Assembly (NCBI GenBank): GCA_951804985.1
Contig: OX638131.1
Span: 85,026,849-85,090,848 of the forward strand
DNA length: 64,000 nt
From: Dryomyza anilis
Lineage: Eukaryota > Arthropoda > Insecta > Diptera > Dryomyzidae
Reading direction: 5' to 3'
The notes beneath the pieces were generated by a model. The model searched no databases, was not told the DNA's origin, and was given only the letters and a program-made list of their open reading frames with translations. Positions 1-12,859 of this stretch are shown piece after piece. Every line of letters starts with the position of its first letter. The first letter of the stretch is position 1. The translations under genes were made by a program, and so were the position numbers.

Positions 1-155
1 TGTCTGCAAAATTATGTTTGGGAGAGCCCTTTTTTTTGTAGCGTTTATGACATGTTTATGGGCAACATTTTTTTGCCAAAGAGTATGACATTTTTGTCAA
101 ACGTTCAAAATTTGTAATTAGTAGGGTAAAGTTCGAAAAAATAAAGGTTATAGAG

Positions 156-280
156 TTAGAAGGATAGTGTCAAAGTAAAAAATACCACTGTATCTTTTAA
201 AATTAAAATATTTTTATTAGAAGGATAGTGTCAAAGTAAAAAATACCACTGTATCTTTAAAAATTAAAATATTTTTATTA
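156..280. repeat. 61-bp tandem duplication
   Basis: A 61-bp unit starting TTAGAAGGATAGTGTC occurs at 156-216 and again from 217, nearly identical. It lies upstream of the first visible exon, probably in intron 1 of paralogue 1. The stretch from 281 to 711 shows no exon or repeat that I can recognise. Confidence 0.8.
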
Positions 281-711
281 GCGTCTTCAAAACAGCCTGA
301 TTTTTCATATTTGACTGCAAATTGTGAGTAAACCAGAGGAGATGGAGCTAAACAGATTCGAGATCATTGGAGATCACTGATCCCATATTACCCTAAAACC
401 GAAAAATGGTATATTTTGTTGCACTGTGTGCTGTAGGTTCCATAGTATATAAACTTTTTGTATAGGCTGTGTTCTTCCGATAGAACAATTCTCAAATCGT
501 TTAAATTTCTTTCATACAGAAAAATGTTCTCTATTAGTCATTAATAAATTAACTGCTATTAGTTTAGATCACTTGGCAATTACTTTGTTATGATCTGTGT
601 GTAATCGCACTGTAGTGCCGCCAAAATATTCCAATTCGACGTTACTATAATGACATAATTACACAAAAGTGTCTATAATAATATTAAAAAATATAATACT
701 TTTTATTGTAG

Positions 712-3700
712 TGGCAGCGCGGTGATCGCAGCACCGCCTATCTCATCTATCGATGGATTTGGGCGCTTTTCTTTACGGCTGTCTTCATAGCCTGCTTGGT
801 TTTGCAATTCTCCGATGGCAAACTTTTCATTTTCTTGACCAACTGGGGCATTATGCTGTGCGTGCTGACAAATCTGTTAGGTGCCTATCTGGTCACTCGG
901 TGGTACTGGTACCGCGAAGAACCATTTCAGACGGTGATCGCAACCGAGTGTGCGTCGAAGAAAGGGAGTGGACCGACGACAATCGTTAAATTGTACTGGC
1001 TGTTGCACGGAGTGACAATTTCATTGGCGGTCGTTATTACGACTGTCTATTGGACTTTTTTGCATGGGAAAATGAGTGAGTAATAGGAGAGTTTAAAGAA
1101 TATACGGAGAGAGATATTAATGTATTAAAGGAAAATATTAAAATGATACAGAGCACAATTTTCTATAAAGTTATGGTAATTTTATCATATAAAACGAATC
1201 TTCTTTAAATCAACTTCAATTTGACGAGTAGATTTTTTTAGGAATTGAATCATTGCATTTGAAATTCATAATTTAATATTAATTTGACTAGAATACATTA
1301 TGAAAATTATCAAATTTACATATTCAAAATTCATTTGAAGAATTAAAAAAAAAAACAGTATAATTGATTTGCAATTTAGAAGAAAATCTTGTTACACATG
1401 ATTCTGAATACAATTGACAGAGCAAATAAATTTCTCAAATTATCAAATTCAAGAAAAAATCGTATAATTTTATAAATATCAATAAAATCTCCACTAAGTT
1501 ATTTTAAGAAGAAATTATACACATTATTTTGATGGACATTTTCTTTAAAGAATATTTCAAAAAAAAAGGTTTTACGAAAAAAAATTAGAAAACAAAATTA
1601 TCTTAAAATATAAATTAAAAAAAAAAATGTGAAAAAATTAACAAAAAAAACTTCGAAAAAAGATTTTACTTGATGAATATTTTGTTTATGAATTAAAAAA
1701 AAATATGTTCGGAAATAAAATTCTAAAAAAAAAAATCCTTAAAATTAAAATACAAAAATAAAAAATTTTGTGAAAAAAATTAAAAAAAAAAACGTAAAAA
1801 ATTGTCCAAAAACATGTTTTTCAAGATATATATGGGCCATTCCACACCAAATCGACCAGCGGTAGGAACTCACCTTCTTCGATTTCAATGAACTTGGCAA
1901 CTGATAAAGGGTATCGAGACATGCACTAAACATTTTTTTTTTATTTTTTCCGACCACTACTTCCAGAGATACAGTAGCTCAAAGTTGGAAAAAAAGTGCC
2001 AAAAATCACTTTTGTACTGTTGTTCATATTTAAATATCTCTTGAACTAGAAATGCTAGAAATATCTCTTGAACTAGAAAATATTTTTTTAAAATATGATG
2101 CCATCAAAATACCATCTTGAAATTTTGTATGAACATTTATAATAAATTGACGAAAACTTAGGATTTTTTTCAGAATTTTAAAAAGGGTTCTTTTTAAGGA
2201 CATCAATTTTGAAATGCAAGGATAATCCACGGGCCACATGTTACCGTTTGGAAATTACAACTTAATTTTTCTAAAAGCTTATTCTATGAGCTTTAAAACG
2301 AGCTTGAACTAGCATTTCTAGTTCAAGAGATATTTAAATATGAACAACAGTACAAAAGTGATTTTTGGCACTTTTTTCCAACTTTGAGCCACTGTATCTC
2401 TGGAAGTAGTGGTCGGAAAAAATAAAAAAAAATTGTTTAGTGCATGTCTCGATACCCTTTATCAGTTGCCAAAAGTTCATTAAGATCGAAAAGGTAAAAT
2501 CTCAAATTTGACTTTTTTTGGTCGATTTGGTGTGGAATGGCCCATATATAATTATATAAATATCAATAAAAATGTGCACTAAAGATATATTAAGAAGAAA
2601 TTATACACATTTTTTTGATGGACATTTTTTTAAAGATTTTTTCAAAAAAAAAAAAAATTATTCGAAAATAAAATTCGAAAAAAAATGTCCTTAAAAAATA
2701 AAATTAATAACAAAAATGTGAAAAAATTTAAAAAAAAAGTTTTTTTACTTGATGAACATTTTGTTTAATAATTAAAAAAAAAATAATTTTCGAAAAAAAA
2801 ATTCCTTAAAAAATAAAATACGAAAAAATTAAAAAAAAAACTTGGACTAAAATTCCCTTAAAAAAAATTGTCCAAAAAATATGTTTTTCGGAAAAAATTG
2901 TTATCGAAAAAAAATTTGTTTTTCGAAATTTTGTATTTAATTTTTAAATATATTTTTATAAATATAACTTAAAATAAAATTCCGCATAAAGAAATTGTTC
3001 GAAAAAAAATTCTCCAAAAAAATTATTAACGATTTTTTTTAAATTATTTTTTTAATATATTTTTTATAAATAAAACTTTTTCTAATTAAAAAAATGTAAT
3101 TATAAATAAAAAATAACACAAGAACTACTTGGCAAAAAATTAGAAATAAATATTATGATTGAAATTTGGTTTGATGAACAACATTCTTTAATATGATGTA
3201 CAGATATGTTTTTTTATGTGTTTGTTCATTAATATGATGAAACGTATTCTTCACATACACTTCATCATATTGAAAAACTCTTTTACGGCCATTCATCAAA
3301 TTGATAATAAATTCATAACATTGATGTATTGTAGTTATCAATATGATGAATAGTTCTTCAATACAATGAAAAATGATTTGAATAACTAAATTCATCAATA
3401 TGATAATGTTTTTTTTTCTGTGTATATATCATAATTTTAAATTTTCTGCGTGTATTAAAAATCAAAACATTTAATTGCAATCTGGTTGGTACCTTTGTTT
3501 TTCAATTGGTATTCTTTGTTTTCATAATTATCTCAGACAAACCTATGCGTTTTCCTGTTATGAGTTTCATCACGCACTGCATGAACACGGTGTTCATGCT
3601 AGTGGACCTGGCTGTTGTTGCACATCCGGTGCGTCTGCTCCATACCGTCTACAGCATGATGCTGCCCATCATTTACTGCCTCTTCACGGTGGCCTATTTC

Positions 3701-4820
3701 TTTTGCGGCGGCGTGGATGAGTAAGTATACTAACTACCTACAGTGTGTAATCTAATCAAGAAGTATACAGATAGAAAACAAAACAATTGAAAAGCAATTG
3801 TTGTTTTTTTATTATTTTGATTACCGATTGATTGAGCCCTCGTGAAACCAATAGGTAATAGAAATTTATAATTATTTCTAATTGACATTTCCATTATATT
3901 TTAATGCATTTATTTAATTATAAAATTGTTTATTTATTTTAGAAAATTGTAGATATATAAAGCAGTAGCAAAAGTTATATATTTGTTATAAATTTGTTCA
4001 GTGGAAAAGTTTCATAGAGTTTTAGTAAAACGAGTATCTCTAAAGAAGAGAAATGTTTGAATAAAATTTTAGTTAAACGGAACGTCTTAGGAAAATTGTG
4101 TCGAAATGATTTTTGGGGAAAAACCTTTTTTTATTCATATTCGCAGGGAGGTTTTAATTATATTAGTACTAATATTACTACGTCCAGTCCATTCACCCAG
4201 AAAAAAAAATCCCTCAAATCCCATTAAAATTGGTCAATAGGACAATTTAATAGTATACAAAAAATAAATCTTTTCATATAAACTCAATGGCAATGTCATG
4301 GTTTTTTCTAATATTTAATGGTATTTTTCGATTAAAATAATAATTTATCCTATTGACTATTTTTAATAGTAAAAAACTATTATTTATATAGTATTTTTTG
4401 CTGGGTGTATATCATAAATCTTATAGGAATAAAAATAAAATTTTTGTTTCAAATTTGATGTTATAAAAAATATTGAAAATGAAATACATTGACAAAATAA
4501 GATTTTAGTTCAATTAATTAAATCATCAATATGATGAATTCTGATTGTTGGTGAATTTTTTTTTTGTGATAGTTTTTAATTATTTTTTTTATTACTTTTC
4601 ACTAAAATAGTTTTCGTTATTAATTTACAGATATGGTAATGGTTACGTTTATCCCATACTCGACTGGACAAATCCTGTACGTGGCTTGATCACTTTCGTC
4701 GGTGTCTTTGGTTTATATCTGATCTATGGGTTTCTATTCTTTGCGTTCTATAAACTCAAGTGTCTCATACATCGATCACTGCACATTGTATGGTCACCAA
4801 CGGCTGCCGGCATTATTTAA
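712..4820 (+). CDS. rost-like: rolling stone-family multipass membrane protein, paralogue 1 (5' partial, 3 exons visible)
   Basis: Coding exons are 712-1075, 3537-3720 and 4631-4820 (TAA at 4818-4820), each bounded by ag/gt sites (acceptors ending at 711, 3536, 4630; donors gtgagt at 1076 and gtaagt at 3721). The splice phases (1, then 2) join into one open frame of 245 residues. It starts at WQRGDRSTAYLIYRW, which aligns with the start of exon 2 of the second gene, so the short exon carrying the ATG lies left of the window. Family signatures are the TNWGIMLCVLTNLLGAYLVT segment, the IAHPxRLLH-like stretch (VVAHPVRLLH) and the GYVYPILDWTNP motif before the last membrane span. About six hydrophobic spans are visible. 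Drosophila rolling stone is a membrane protein needed for myoblast fusion; whether this copy does that is inference. Compared with its neighbour it lacks one intron and the long C-terminal tail, ending soon after the last span. Membership in the family is secure; orthology to one named fly gene is not. Confidence 0.9.
1834..2543. mobile_element. foldback/MITE-like element with long terminal inverted repeats (710 bp)
   Basis: The left end GGGCCATTCCACACCAAATC is mirrored at the right end (GGTGTGGAATGGCCC). The inverted arms run about 230 bp each (roughly 1834-2065 and 2310-2543) with scattered changes. The flanks are AT dinucleotide runs (ATATAT both sides), so a target duplication cannot be told from an extended arm. 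There is no transposase frame. It lies in the first visible intron of paralogue 1. Confidence 0.75.
2560..3110. repeat. degenerate TTCGAAAAA-type A/T-rich low-complexity tract
   Basis: Poly-A and poly-T runs with recurrent AATTCGAAAA words continue the same kind of sequence seen at 1490-1800, on the other side of the foldback element. This suggests that the foldback inserted into a pre-existing low-complexity tract. A similar tract occurs at about 52500-52620. Confidence 0.5.
3140..3425. repeat. dispersed repeat rich in ATATGATGAA motifs, copy 1
   Basis: Direct and inverted copies of TTCATCATATTGAA / ATATGATGAA recur about every 30 bp, and the right end is a T-run followed by CTGTGTATA. A clearly related copy with the same order of motifs lies at about 52740-53028, with related A-rich DNA to the left of both. 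This is probably a MITE family; its boundaries are not sharp. Confidence 0.6.
4194..4407. mobile_element. MITE with CACCCAG ends (214 bp)
   Basis: The left end CACCCAG and right end CTGGGTG are inverted. Internal arms with TCAATAGGACAATTTAATAG on the left pair with CCTATTGACTATTTTTAATA on the right. It lies in the last intron of paralogue 1 and has no coding capacity. Confidence 0.65.
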
Positions 4821-4845
4821 GACTATTGTTTAAATTTTTTTGTTT

Positions 4846-4851
4846 AATAAA
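4846..4851 (+). terminator. polyadenylation signal AATAAA of paralogue 1
   Basis: AATAAA lies 26 bp after the stop codon of the first rost-like gene. This implies a very short 3' UTR, and no closer alternative exists. Confidence 0.6.
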
Positions 4852-6314
4852 AAGAAACCAAAATAATTCAAATATTTAAATTTAGTATAATAAGGGTATT
4901 TGGATTGCATATACAGACACAATTATTTTATAGTTTTTAGATTAAATTATCATTTTATATAATAAAGATCTTTTCATAGTTCATTTAACATAATTTATTA
5001 TATAATGAAAGGTATAGAATTAAATCATTGACTATTTTTTTTCTAATTATTATTGATGCTTGTGTCAGAAAGTATGAAAGATTAAAAAAAAAAATTAAAA
5101 AGAAAAAAATACCCAACTGAATTAATTTGAATAAAATCATTTCTAAAATATTCTAGTTAATTTAAAATATTGTGCTATGGGAAAAACTTGTAAATTACTC
5201 ATGTTATTATGACGTATATGAGATTAAATATTTAACAAATGTTTATCAGTAAAATTTTGTATTATTAGCAAGCCAAAGTACACCGAACTAAAAATGTTAT
5301 CAATATATGGAGTAATATTATGAAAATTGTAATAAAATCAAAATATTAGTTAATGATACATATAAACAATGAAAAACTTATTAATATTATGAAATTGTTA
5401 ATTAATATATGTTAGGTATTTATTAATTTCTAATGTGACAATTAAATAATTCCAATTAAAGAAAAAATCTAAAAAATAACACTATTTTAGTAATATCAAG
5501 AATTTTTAGATTTAATTTAAATTCTGAAATCACAAACCCCATTTTATCGAGTATATACAACTTAATAATACATATTAATAAATTTTTTGCAGTGTATTTC
5601 TATTAGAAAAATTCACATGATGAATCATTAATGTAATTTCCCGTCAAACAAAATTACGTTTCTTTTATTTTAGAGTGGAGATTTTGAATTTAAAAAGTTC
5701 TTCATATTAAATTTTATGTTGTGAATATGATGAATACCAGAAATTAAACAGAAAACACAACAATTCATAGTAAACTGTTATTGATGAAGTTTAAAATATC
5801 ACAAATTCAAATGAAATCTAAAAAAAAAACACCTGAGGCGTTATAAGTTTTAATTCCATATTGATTAAATTTACAAAAATCTGAATGTTATTTCTATTTG
5901 TATTTGTATTAATTTTATTCATGATATCCAGCAAATAATAAGTAATCATATTGATTTGGTTTTTATTCATAATACATGATTATAGTAAAAATCAATAATT
6001 ATGATTAATTGAATAAAATCATGAGTATGTTTACGCACGTTTTATGTATAATATATTCATAAGTAATTGGAATACATTCTGGGAAACTTTTTATGATTTT
6101 TTATTCATAATTCATCATTAAAATTTCATACATTGTGCCATATAGTCGTAGCTTACAGATGACAAAACAAATACTGATTATGAAGAATAAAGTGAAAAAT
6201 ATAGCATTTGAAAAATATAATGCGTCAATGCGAAAGAAACATTGGTAAGGAAATAAACATTAAAAAAGAATGGAAAAATACATCACTTCAACTTATTTCT
6301 CTGTTAAATTTCCT
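4852..6314. other. AT-rich gene-free stretch
   Basis: No reading frame, splice-bounded exon, RNA gene or clear repeat boundary is visible. Scattered attat/aattc words and short hairpins only. Confidence 0.5.
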
Positions 6315-6930
6315 ACACTCAAAATAAAAAGTCTGACATTAATTGCAAACTCTGAATGCTAAATTTGAACAAACTTTAAATTGAATTTACAGCTTATTTT
6401 CTTTTGCAATAGCGAACTGTTTGCTGGAAATCTTAGTTCTGCTAGTGAAAAAGATCGTGTCACTGGTGTGCATATCGCTAGTGTAGCTAACATGCACTAG
6501 ATGGCGCCACAGTCACGAGACGCTGCAGCTAAATGTGTCTATAATTCGTAGACTCTTATTCGACAACATGTTTATTTAAAAGAGATATTTCTTCTACGTA
6601 ATAATACTGTACGCATGCAAGAGTGAAATAAAGGTAAAATAAAAAAATAAGAAAAATAAAATAAATATAATAAAAAATAATAATATAAAAATAAAGAAAG
6701 TAAAAAGTATATCAGAAATTAAAAAAAAATATTTTTTTATTTTCTTAACAGCAAAAAAATTAGTTAATACAGCTAAAATGGTCGGCTCTAATAGCTTACA
6801 AAATTTTTACTGAAACACCAAACTGTCATTTTCTGTTTCACAAAATCCGTCGCATTCCGCTTTTCAGCAAACATTTTTGCTATATTGGCAACCTTTTTTG
6901 CTACTATTACAGACTTTTTAATTTGAGTGT
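6315..6930. mobile_element. TIR element with ACACTCAAA ends (616 bp)
   Basis: The left terminus ACACTCAAAATAAAAAGTCT is mirrored by AGACTTTTTAATTTGAGTGT at the right. The interior is more GC-balanced than its surroundings at 6410-6560 and contains the CTCF-like motif. There is no transposase frame. The target duplication is unclear. Confidence 0.65.
6495..6510 (+). promoter_or_regulatory. CTCF-like motif CACTAGATGGCGCCAC
   Basis: The 16-mer fits the insect CTCF core (YAGRKGGCGC) closely and lies between the two rost-like paralogues. It sits inside a TIR element (6315-6930), so it may be carried by the repeat family. Binding and insulator function are inference. Confidence 0.35.
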
Positions 6931-8102
6931 TTTTGTTTTTAAATGACACATTTTTCCCTTTATTCCCTCATTTATATGTTCTTTAGACTTTGACAACTGT
7001 CGTGAATTGCACATTAATAAAATTAATAAGCAATATGAAACACAAGTTCTGAAAAAATATTCATAATTTCGCTTGTTATGATTGATAATAAAATAAGTAT
7101 AAATTATAAATCCTATTCATAATAAATACATTGTTATTTATAGTTTTTTATGCATAATATTTCCATTTTTTTTAGTATTATACATAATTCATGAATTTAA
7201 CTCATAAATAAGAAAATTTGAAAGAATATGTTTTATTAATATCTTAATTATAAATCCTAAATAAACAATTTTCTCAGTGCATCGGTTCAAGATATGGTAT
7301 TGATTTCAATTTCGGCTCTTGTATTAATGTATATTTGAAAGATTTGTATTAATGTTTATTTTAAATGTGCATATTTATATATATTTAAAATTTATCTAAA
7401 CGGCTTCGTATATAATTTTGGTTTTAAAAATATAGCGGTTAAAAATGGTTTTGGTTTTGTATAAAATTACAATCACTAATTTTTTATAATACACGTTTTT
7501 TTATATATTATTTTTTATATTATATCTCCGATTAAATATTTCTCTATAAAAATTTCACCCTTTAAAATTAAATCCTTTAATAATTTTATTGTTTTCAGTG
7601 TAGTAGGTAAATAAATTTATGTCGTCACTTCCCCACGAAACACTAAATACAAACAACAAAAAGCCTACTCTCACATGCATATATCGCAACCACCTCCTCT
7701 CCAGCCACCTTTGTTGGCAATGCATTTGTTGGCTCTCACGAAGCTGCGCTCAATGAGTTTTGCATAAGTTATGATAACTTCGTCAACGAAGTGTCGCTAC
7801 CAGGGTTACCATTCAGCGTTTAAATTAAAAAAAAAATAATTTTAAAACCTTATGAAATCATTTTAGTAACTTAATTATTTAAATTCTTAAAAAAAAATAC
7901 ATGTGCAAAGTAAAAAAATATAAATCAATTACTGAAAATAAAATAATTATTTAAAATATATACCAATATTTTTAAATATGTTTGTCGCAATTATATATAT
8001 GAATCTGTCGAATAAATATCTTTCCTGTCTATAATAAACATTTACTTAAAAAAAAATTTATAATTAATACATTAGTTTGCAAGTATTTTATATTAATATT
8101 AT
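6931..8102. other. gene-free stretch with a short GC-richer patch (7640-7810)
   Basis: Mostly AT-rich sequence without signals. At 7640-7810 composition rises and a near-palindrome ACTTCGTCAACGAAGT occurs; this could be a regulatory island or repeat remnant, but no gene is visible. Confidence 0.4.
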
Positions 8103-8458
8103 GGGTATTCATATAACTTATTAAGTCCTGCTAACTGGCTATACTTAACAAATTTTTAAAATCTTTTACAATTTTTGTATGGAACTCGACTTAGCAGGGA
8201 ATAGCAACTTATCAAGCTCTGAGATGTGTTTATATTTGACAAATCTAATTTGTCAAGACAAGTTTAAAATTCATCATTGTTAATTGTGTGTTATTCATTT
8301 AGGAGTTTTACTAAGCACTGGAAACTAAAATATTTAGATGAAAATTATACATTTTGACAGCATTTTTAAGTTAATAAGAAAAAGTACGTTCATATAAAAA
8401 GGTGCTAACTTTAACAATTTAACAATTTAGCACGACTTAACACGTTATATGAATACCC
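8103..8458. mobile_element. MITE with GGGTATTCATATAAC ends (356 bp)
   Basis: The left GGGTATTCATATAAC and right GTTATATGAATACCC are inverted, and the similarity continues through TTAAGTC-TGCTAA. The flanks ATTAT and TTATTATT suggest a short TTAT-type target duplication. It is noncoding. Confidence 0.7.
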
Positions 8459-8924
8459 TTATTATTCAATCTAGCCCTAATAACGATCAATCAAGATATC
8501 ATTTTTTAAACAATCAAAAATAAAAAAAAAGCTTGTACACATTTTATTAAATATTATCGTTTTTAATATATACATAGGTAAGGTTTGAATATTTACTATA
8601 ACTACAAAATGGGCCATATTAATAAAAAAAAAATACTTTAAGCAAGCCTTTATTTTCTCGGCATATATTTTTATTTTGTTTCAATATTATTAAATCAATT
8701 GGTTATTCCAATGTTTTTATTAATGTCTACTAACTTCAAATATTATTTTTTCGAACAGAAGAAAGTGGTTTTTAGCATAGAAGTTGAAGACAAGGCGGAA
8801 CATTTTGAGAATTCGGAGCATTTGCTTCAAGTTATGAGTAAAGTCGATTTTTATTAATATGACCCAATGAATGAAGAATCATAAAAATAATGTTCAGAAT
8901 AATCAAGTTTCTGGTACCTTGTCG

Positions 8925-9735
8925 TATCGAAAAACACTTCATGGTATAAAATATTGGTATTAGGTGGAATATGTAAAGACAAGCAAAAAGCAGAAATTAT
9001 ATACGATGTATTCGATGTATTGACTGGGTCGAAAGGGTTAAATGATTTTTTGTTTGTTCCACTACATTTAAACATTTTAACAACTTCAGTTGTTATAAAA
9101 TAATAAAAAAATGTTCTATGTACTTTTGAAGTATATTAAAAATTACCCAACAAATAAGATTGTTAATCAAAATTTATGATTAATCATATCTCTGATTAAT
9201 CAATATATCACAATTTTGATTTATCAAAATTATATATAATTAATAGAGCTATGTTTTGATTAATCAATTAATCAGAAAGGATTTATCAAATAATTTCAAT
9301 AAATCAATAACAGTAAAACAAACACTTCAGAGTATAAAATATTGGTATTAAGTGGACTATGTAAAGACAAGCAAAAAGGAGAAATTATTAAAGAGCCTGA
9401 ATTTCAGGTGATTTTAAACTTTTTGAGATATACGATGTATTGACTGGGTCGAAAGGGTTAAATGATTTTTTTGTTTGTTCCACTACATTTAAACATTTTA
9501 ACAACTTCAGTTGTTACAAAATAATAAAAAAATGTTCTATGTACTTTTGAAGTATATTAAAAATTACCCAACAAATAAGATAGTTAATCAAAATTATGAT
9601 TAATCATAGCACTGATTAATTAATATATAACAATTTTGATTTATCAAAATTATATTTAATTAAAAGAGCTATGTTTTGATTAATCAATTAATCAGAAAGT
9701 GATTTATCAAACAATTTCAATAAATCAATAACAGT
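8925..9735. repeat. direct tandem duplication, about 390-bp units
   Basis: Two copies beginning near AACACTTCA (8929 and 9319) share the run TAAAGACAAGCAAAAAG and later GATTAATCA/TGATTAAT palindromic words; the second copy carries an extra insertion of about 30 bp. The interval 8459-8924 before it holds nothing recognisable. Confidence 0.7.
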
Positions 9736-10009
9736 AGAACCCTAAAAATTATATATTAATTAAAAGCAATATATGGACCAAAACATTTCGGTACATTCAT
9801 ACGCAGATTTCAACATAATTGTCTGTGCATTTCCTAAACAGCCTGTATCTCAAACAGGGTGCAAAATAGGACATAATTTTATTTTAATTTTTTTTTACTT
9901 TTTGAGTCATAGAATGATCCTCTGAATTATTGACATCGATGAACCAAATACCCTGTATATATTTCTGTTTTTTGTTTGCGATATTTAATAAAATATCAAC
10001 GGCATCCCT

Positions 10010-10990
10010 GTCCTTCACAATAGCAACAACAACAACAATAAAACGAACGTCGTCTGTGCAGCGCCAACAGCGCTTCGTGCCAAACCAGCTGTTAAATTGG
10101 TTTCAGTAATCACAGCAACAAAAACGGCAAGAGCAATAATAAAAAGAGCAAGAGTAACAAACACCATGAGAAGAATTTAAGCTGCGCTGCTGGCTTTTGT
10201 TGACGGCTTGCAATGTCGCTGCTGCTGTTAGTAGTAACAGCAACGCGATCAGTCTGCAAACTAGTGCGCGAGCGTAAAGACGCGATATTTTTTGTATATT
10301 TTTCAACACAAAATATAATTGTCAAAAAAATAAAACTTTATAAACAAAAATAAATTTATAAAAAACGAATTAAAAAAAATATTTATAAATAAAATATAAA
10401 AAAAAACAAAAAATTCCAAAAATTCAAAACAACAAATGGCACGTTTGTAAACTCCGATTATTGCAAGATCATTATTGTTGTTGCCGACATCGTCACAGTG
10501 CTGCCATTGCTGTGCTTTACCGTTGCAAGTGTTTGGTGATTTGTAGCAATGTTGCTGTGTTGCAACAACAAATGATATGTGCGATCCTGTGATAATTTTA
10601 TTCTCACCACAAACAAGAAACCGTTAAACGTTTAACAATTTTTATTGCATTTATTTTTTCTTATTCAAAGAAATTAATTAATTGTTACTTGTTTGCTTAA
10701 TGGGCTCAAAGTGCTATTAGCATAGACAGTGTTGCTGCTTTTATTGCTGCTGCTGGTGGTGCTGTTGTTGTTGCTGCTGCTACCGCTGTTGCTACTGCAG
10801 GTAATTGACCCACATTTCGGTTCCAAACACTGAGCACATTCGACGCGTTTAACGATCTTGGCCAACCGAATGTGGCGGCGGCTGCAGCTACTACTGCTAC
10901 CGCTGTTGCTGTCATTGTGTTTTGGGCCAATGCCGTTTTGTTGTTGCTGCTACCACGACTAAAATATTGTTGTTGTAACTGCCGTTTTAT
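10010..10990. other. CAG/CTG-rich GC-richer island, no certain gene
   Basis: Runs of CAA/CAG and GTT/GCT triplets (10020-10245, 10720-10980) stand out from the AT-rich surroundings. On the - strand a frame reaching from about 10965 to its stop near 10674 reads as a Ser/Asn/Gln-rich peptide with a central CAQCLEPKCGSITC segment, but it has no convincing ATG or family match. The other frames give polyA or polyL runs typical of triplet repeats. UTR, enhancer or promoter sequence is more likely than protein. Confidence 0.35.
10249..10284 (+). promoter_or_regulatory. candidate Inr + DPE core promoter
   Basis: TCAGTC (10249-10254) matches the fly initiator. Taking the A at 10251 as +1, the sequence at +28 is AGACGCG, one change from the classic downstream promoter element AGACGTG, at exactly the required spacing. 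It sits in a GC-richer island within an AT-rich interval, followed by A-rich sequence like a fly 5' UTR. No coding exon follows directly; it could be a distal promoter of the second rost-like gene or of a noncoding RNA. Confidence 0.3.
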
Positions 10991-11149
10991 TGCGTCGTTT
11001 AATACGTTGTCGTTATTAAAAGAAATTAAAAATAATTCAAATCAAAAATTAATAAAACACGCACATGCGCAAAATGCGCATAAAATAAAGATTGATTTTT
11101 TTTTGTTTTTTTTTTGGCGCATAGTTTTCAGAACGAATTTTATTTAGGC

Positions 11150-12120
11150 GCTAATTTATGTTGCGCACAGAATTTTAATTAAAGAATTTAAAATAAAAAT
11201 TTAATTTAAGCTTTTTAAAAAATTTAACTCCAGACGTGGCATAAATTGCGCTCAAATATATACCTATTACTGTTCAGTTTAGTTTCTATAATGCAGAAGG
11301 TTTTTTTTTTGTTAATTACGTGCAAAAATACGAAAATTGTTCAAGCTGTATTTTTTACTACATTCTTTGTCATCTGAACAACATTTCTTAGATATGAAGT
11401 CATTTTATCTCAACCCAGTTTGATAAGATAAAATGATGATAAATACAAATATTGAAATAATATATATAACGTCTTTGTAAAAGTAAAATTGTTTCATATA
11501 TATCATTTAAAAATACTGTTTTTCAAATGATAACATTTAAATGTTAGAGACACAAAAAATATACTATATAAAAGGTTTTAAAACTTGAACTAAAATAGTA
11601 TTAGTTCATAACTCTTTCAATGTTCTTATACACATTTCGTCAAAAAGTAGGTTTAAATATTAAAAGAACTGTAATATTAAAAAAAAAAATAATATCATGA
11701 CAGTCTCACATTAAACAAATTTATATTGTGAAGACAGTCAATAGATTTGCTATGAACTTTGCTTGCGATTTTCGTATAACATTGGAGCTGAAAGTGGAAC
11801 CGTTGTCTATGTACAGTAACCTTTTCATTAATAAAAGAGACCTTGAAAATATAAAATTGAGTACTCGAACCATTTTTTCACTATTTAGAAATTAAAACAG
11901 CAGAGTTTGGAATATTGGTTTCGACAACTGGTTTAAAATACAACAAAGATATTTAACAGAAATAACGAAGCCCTAAACATAAATTAACTTGCAAATTACT
12001 GAGAACTTATTTGACACAAACATCTTTCAAACATGCGACAAATACATTAACATATTGCAAACATAAGATTACTTATAGCACGCATTAACTAAAAATCTTT
12101 CAAATACACGCAGATAAATA
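11150..12120. other. AT-rich gene-free stretch
   Basis: No exon-like frame or repeat boundary is visible. Fragments of the TATGGTTG/CAACCAT repeat family begin just after it. Confidence 0.4.
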
Positions 12121-12859
12121 ATATGGTTGCGACATGATCGCGACAACCATGCTATGGTCTTTACAATCCTACATGGTTGTCACAATCAAAGTATAGTATT
12201 TTCAATTTTATTTCAACAATAATAAGGTCGCTAAAATCATATTATAGTAGACAATTTATTATAATATGATTGTATTTCTGAAAAATCAAAATATGGTTGA
12301 TAAGAACCATGTTATGATTACGATAAAGACTGTCACGAACAAAGTATGATCAATACCATGATATTGACTGATCATAATATAGTTATTTATTATTTACAAC
12401 TATATAATTCTCACTTAATGGCATTTTTTACTCTCTCTTACACGCTTTTCTTTGTCGTGACAAAGTGTCTTTTAATGTTTAAAACATCATTATTAAAAAT
12501 AAACCTATATATCCGAAAGTTAAAACGTTAATTGTAAATGCTTAATATTTCTATAAATAACATTAACTGTTCGTGTTTAATACAAATGTGATTAATCGTG
12601 GGCTCCCATTGTCAACTTCATGGCGGTGACGCTGTACTTTACACGAAAGTTCTTGTGCATGATAAAACTCTAACGATGCTGCCCGGCAATTGCAAGCACA
12701 GCTTCGCACAGAGTACAGCTTCACGGAGTTTGCAAAATTGTGTCTTTTATTTAAAAATATAGACCTATATACTAAAAAATGTAGATAAAATAATCATTAA
12801 TTAAACATGTGTGTTATTTATAATTTCTATTCAATCCGCTTTTTCAGGAATTTAGGATA

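Noticed and set aside
282..711. Missing first exon of paralogue 1
   Set aside because: Searched for an ATG frame ending in an SQ-type sequence with a donor; none found, so the exon is placed upstream of the window.
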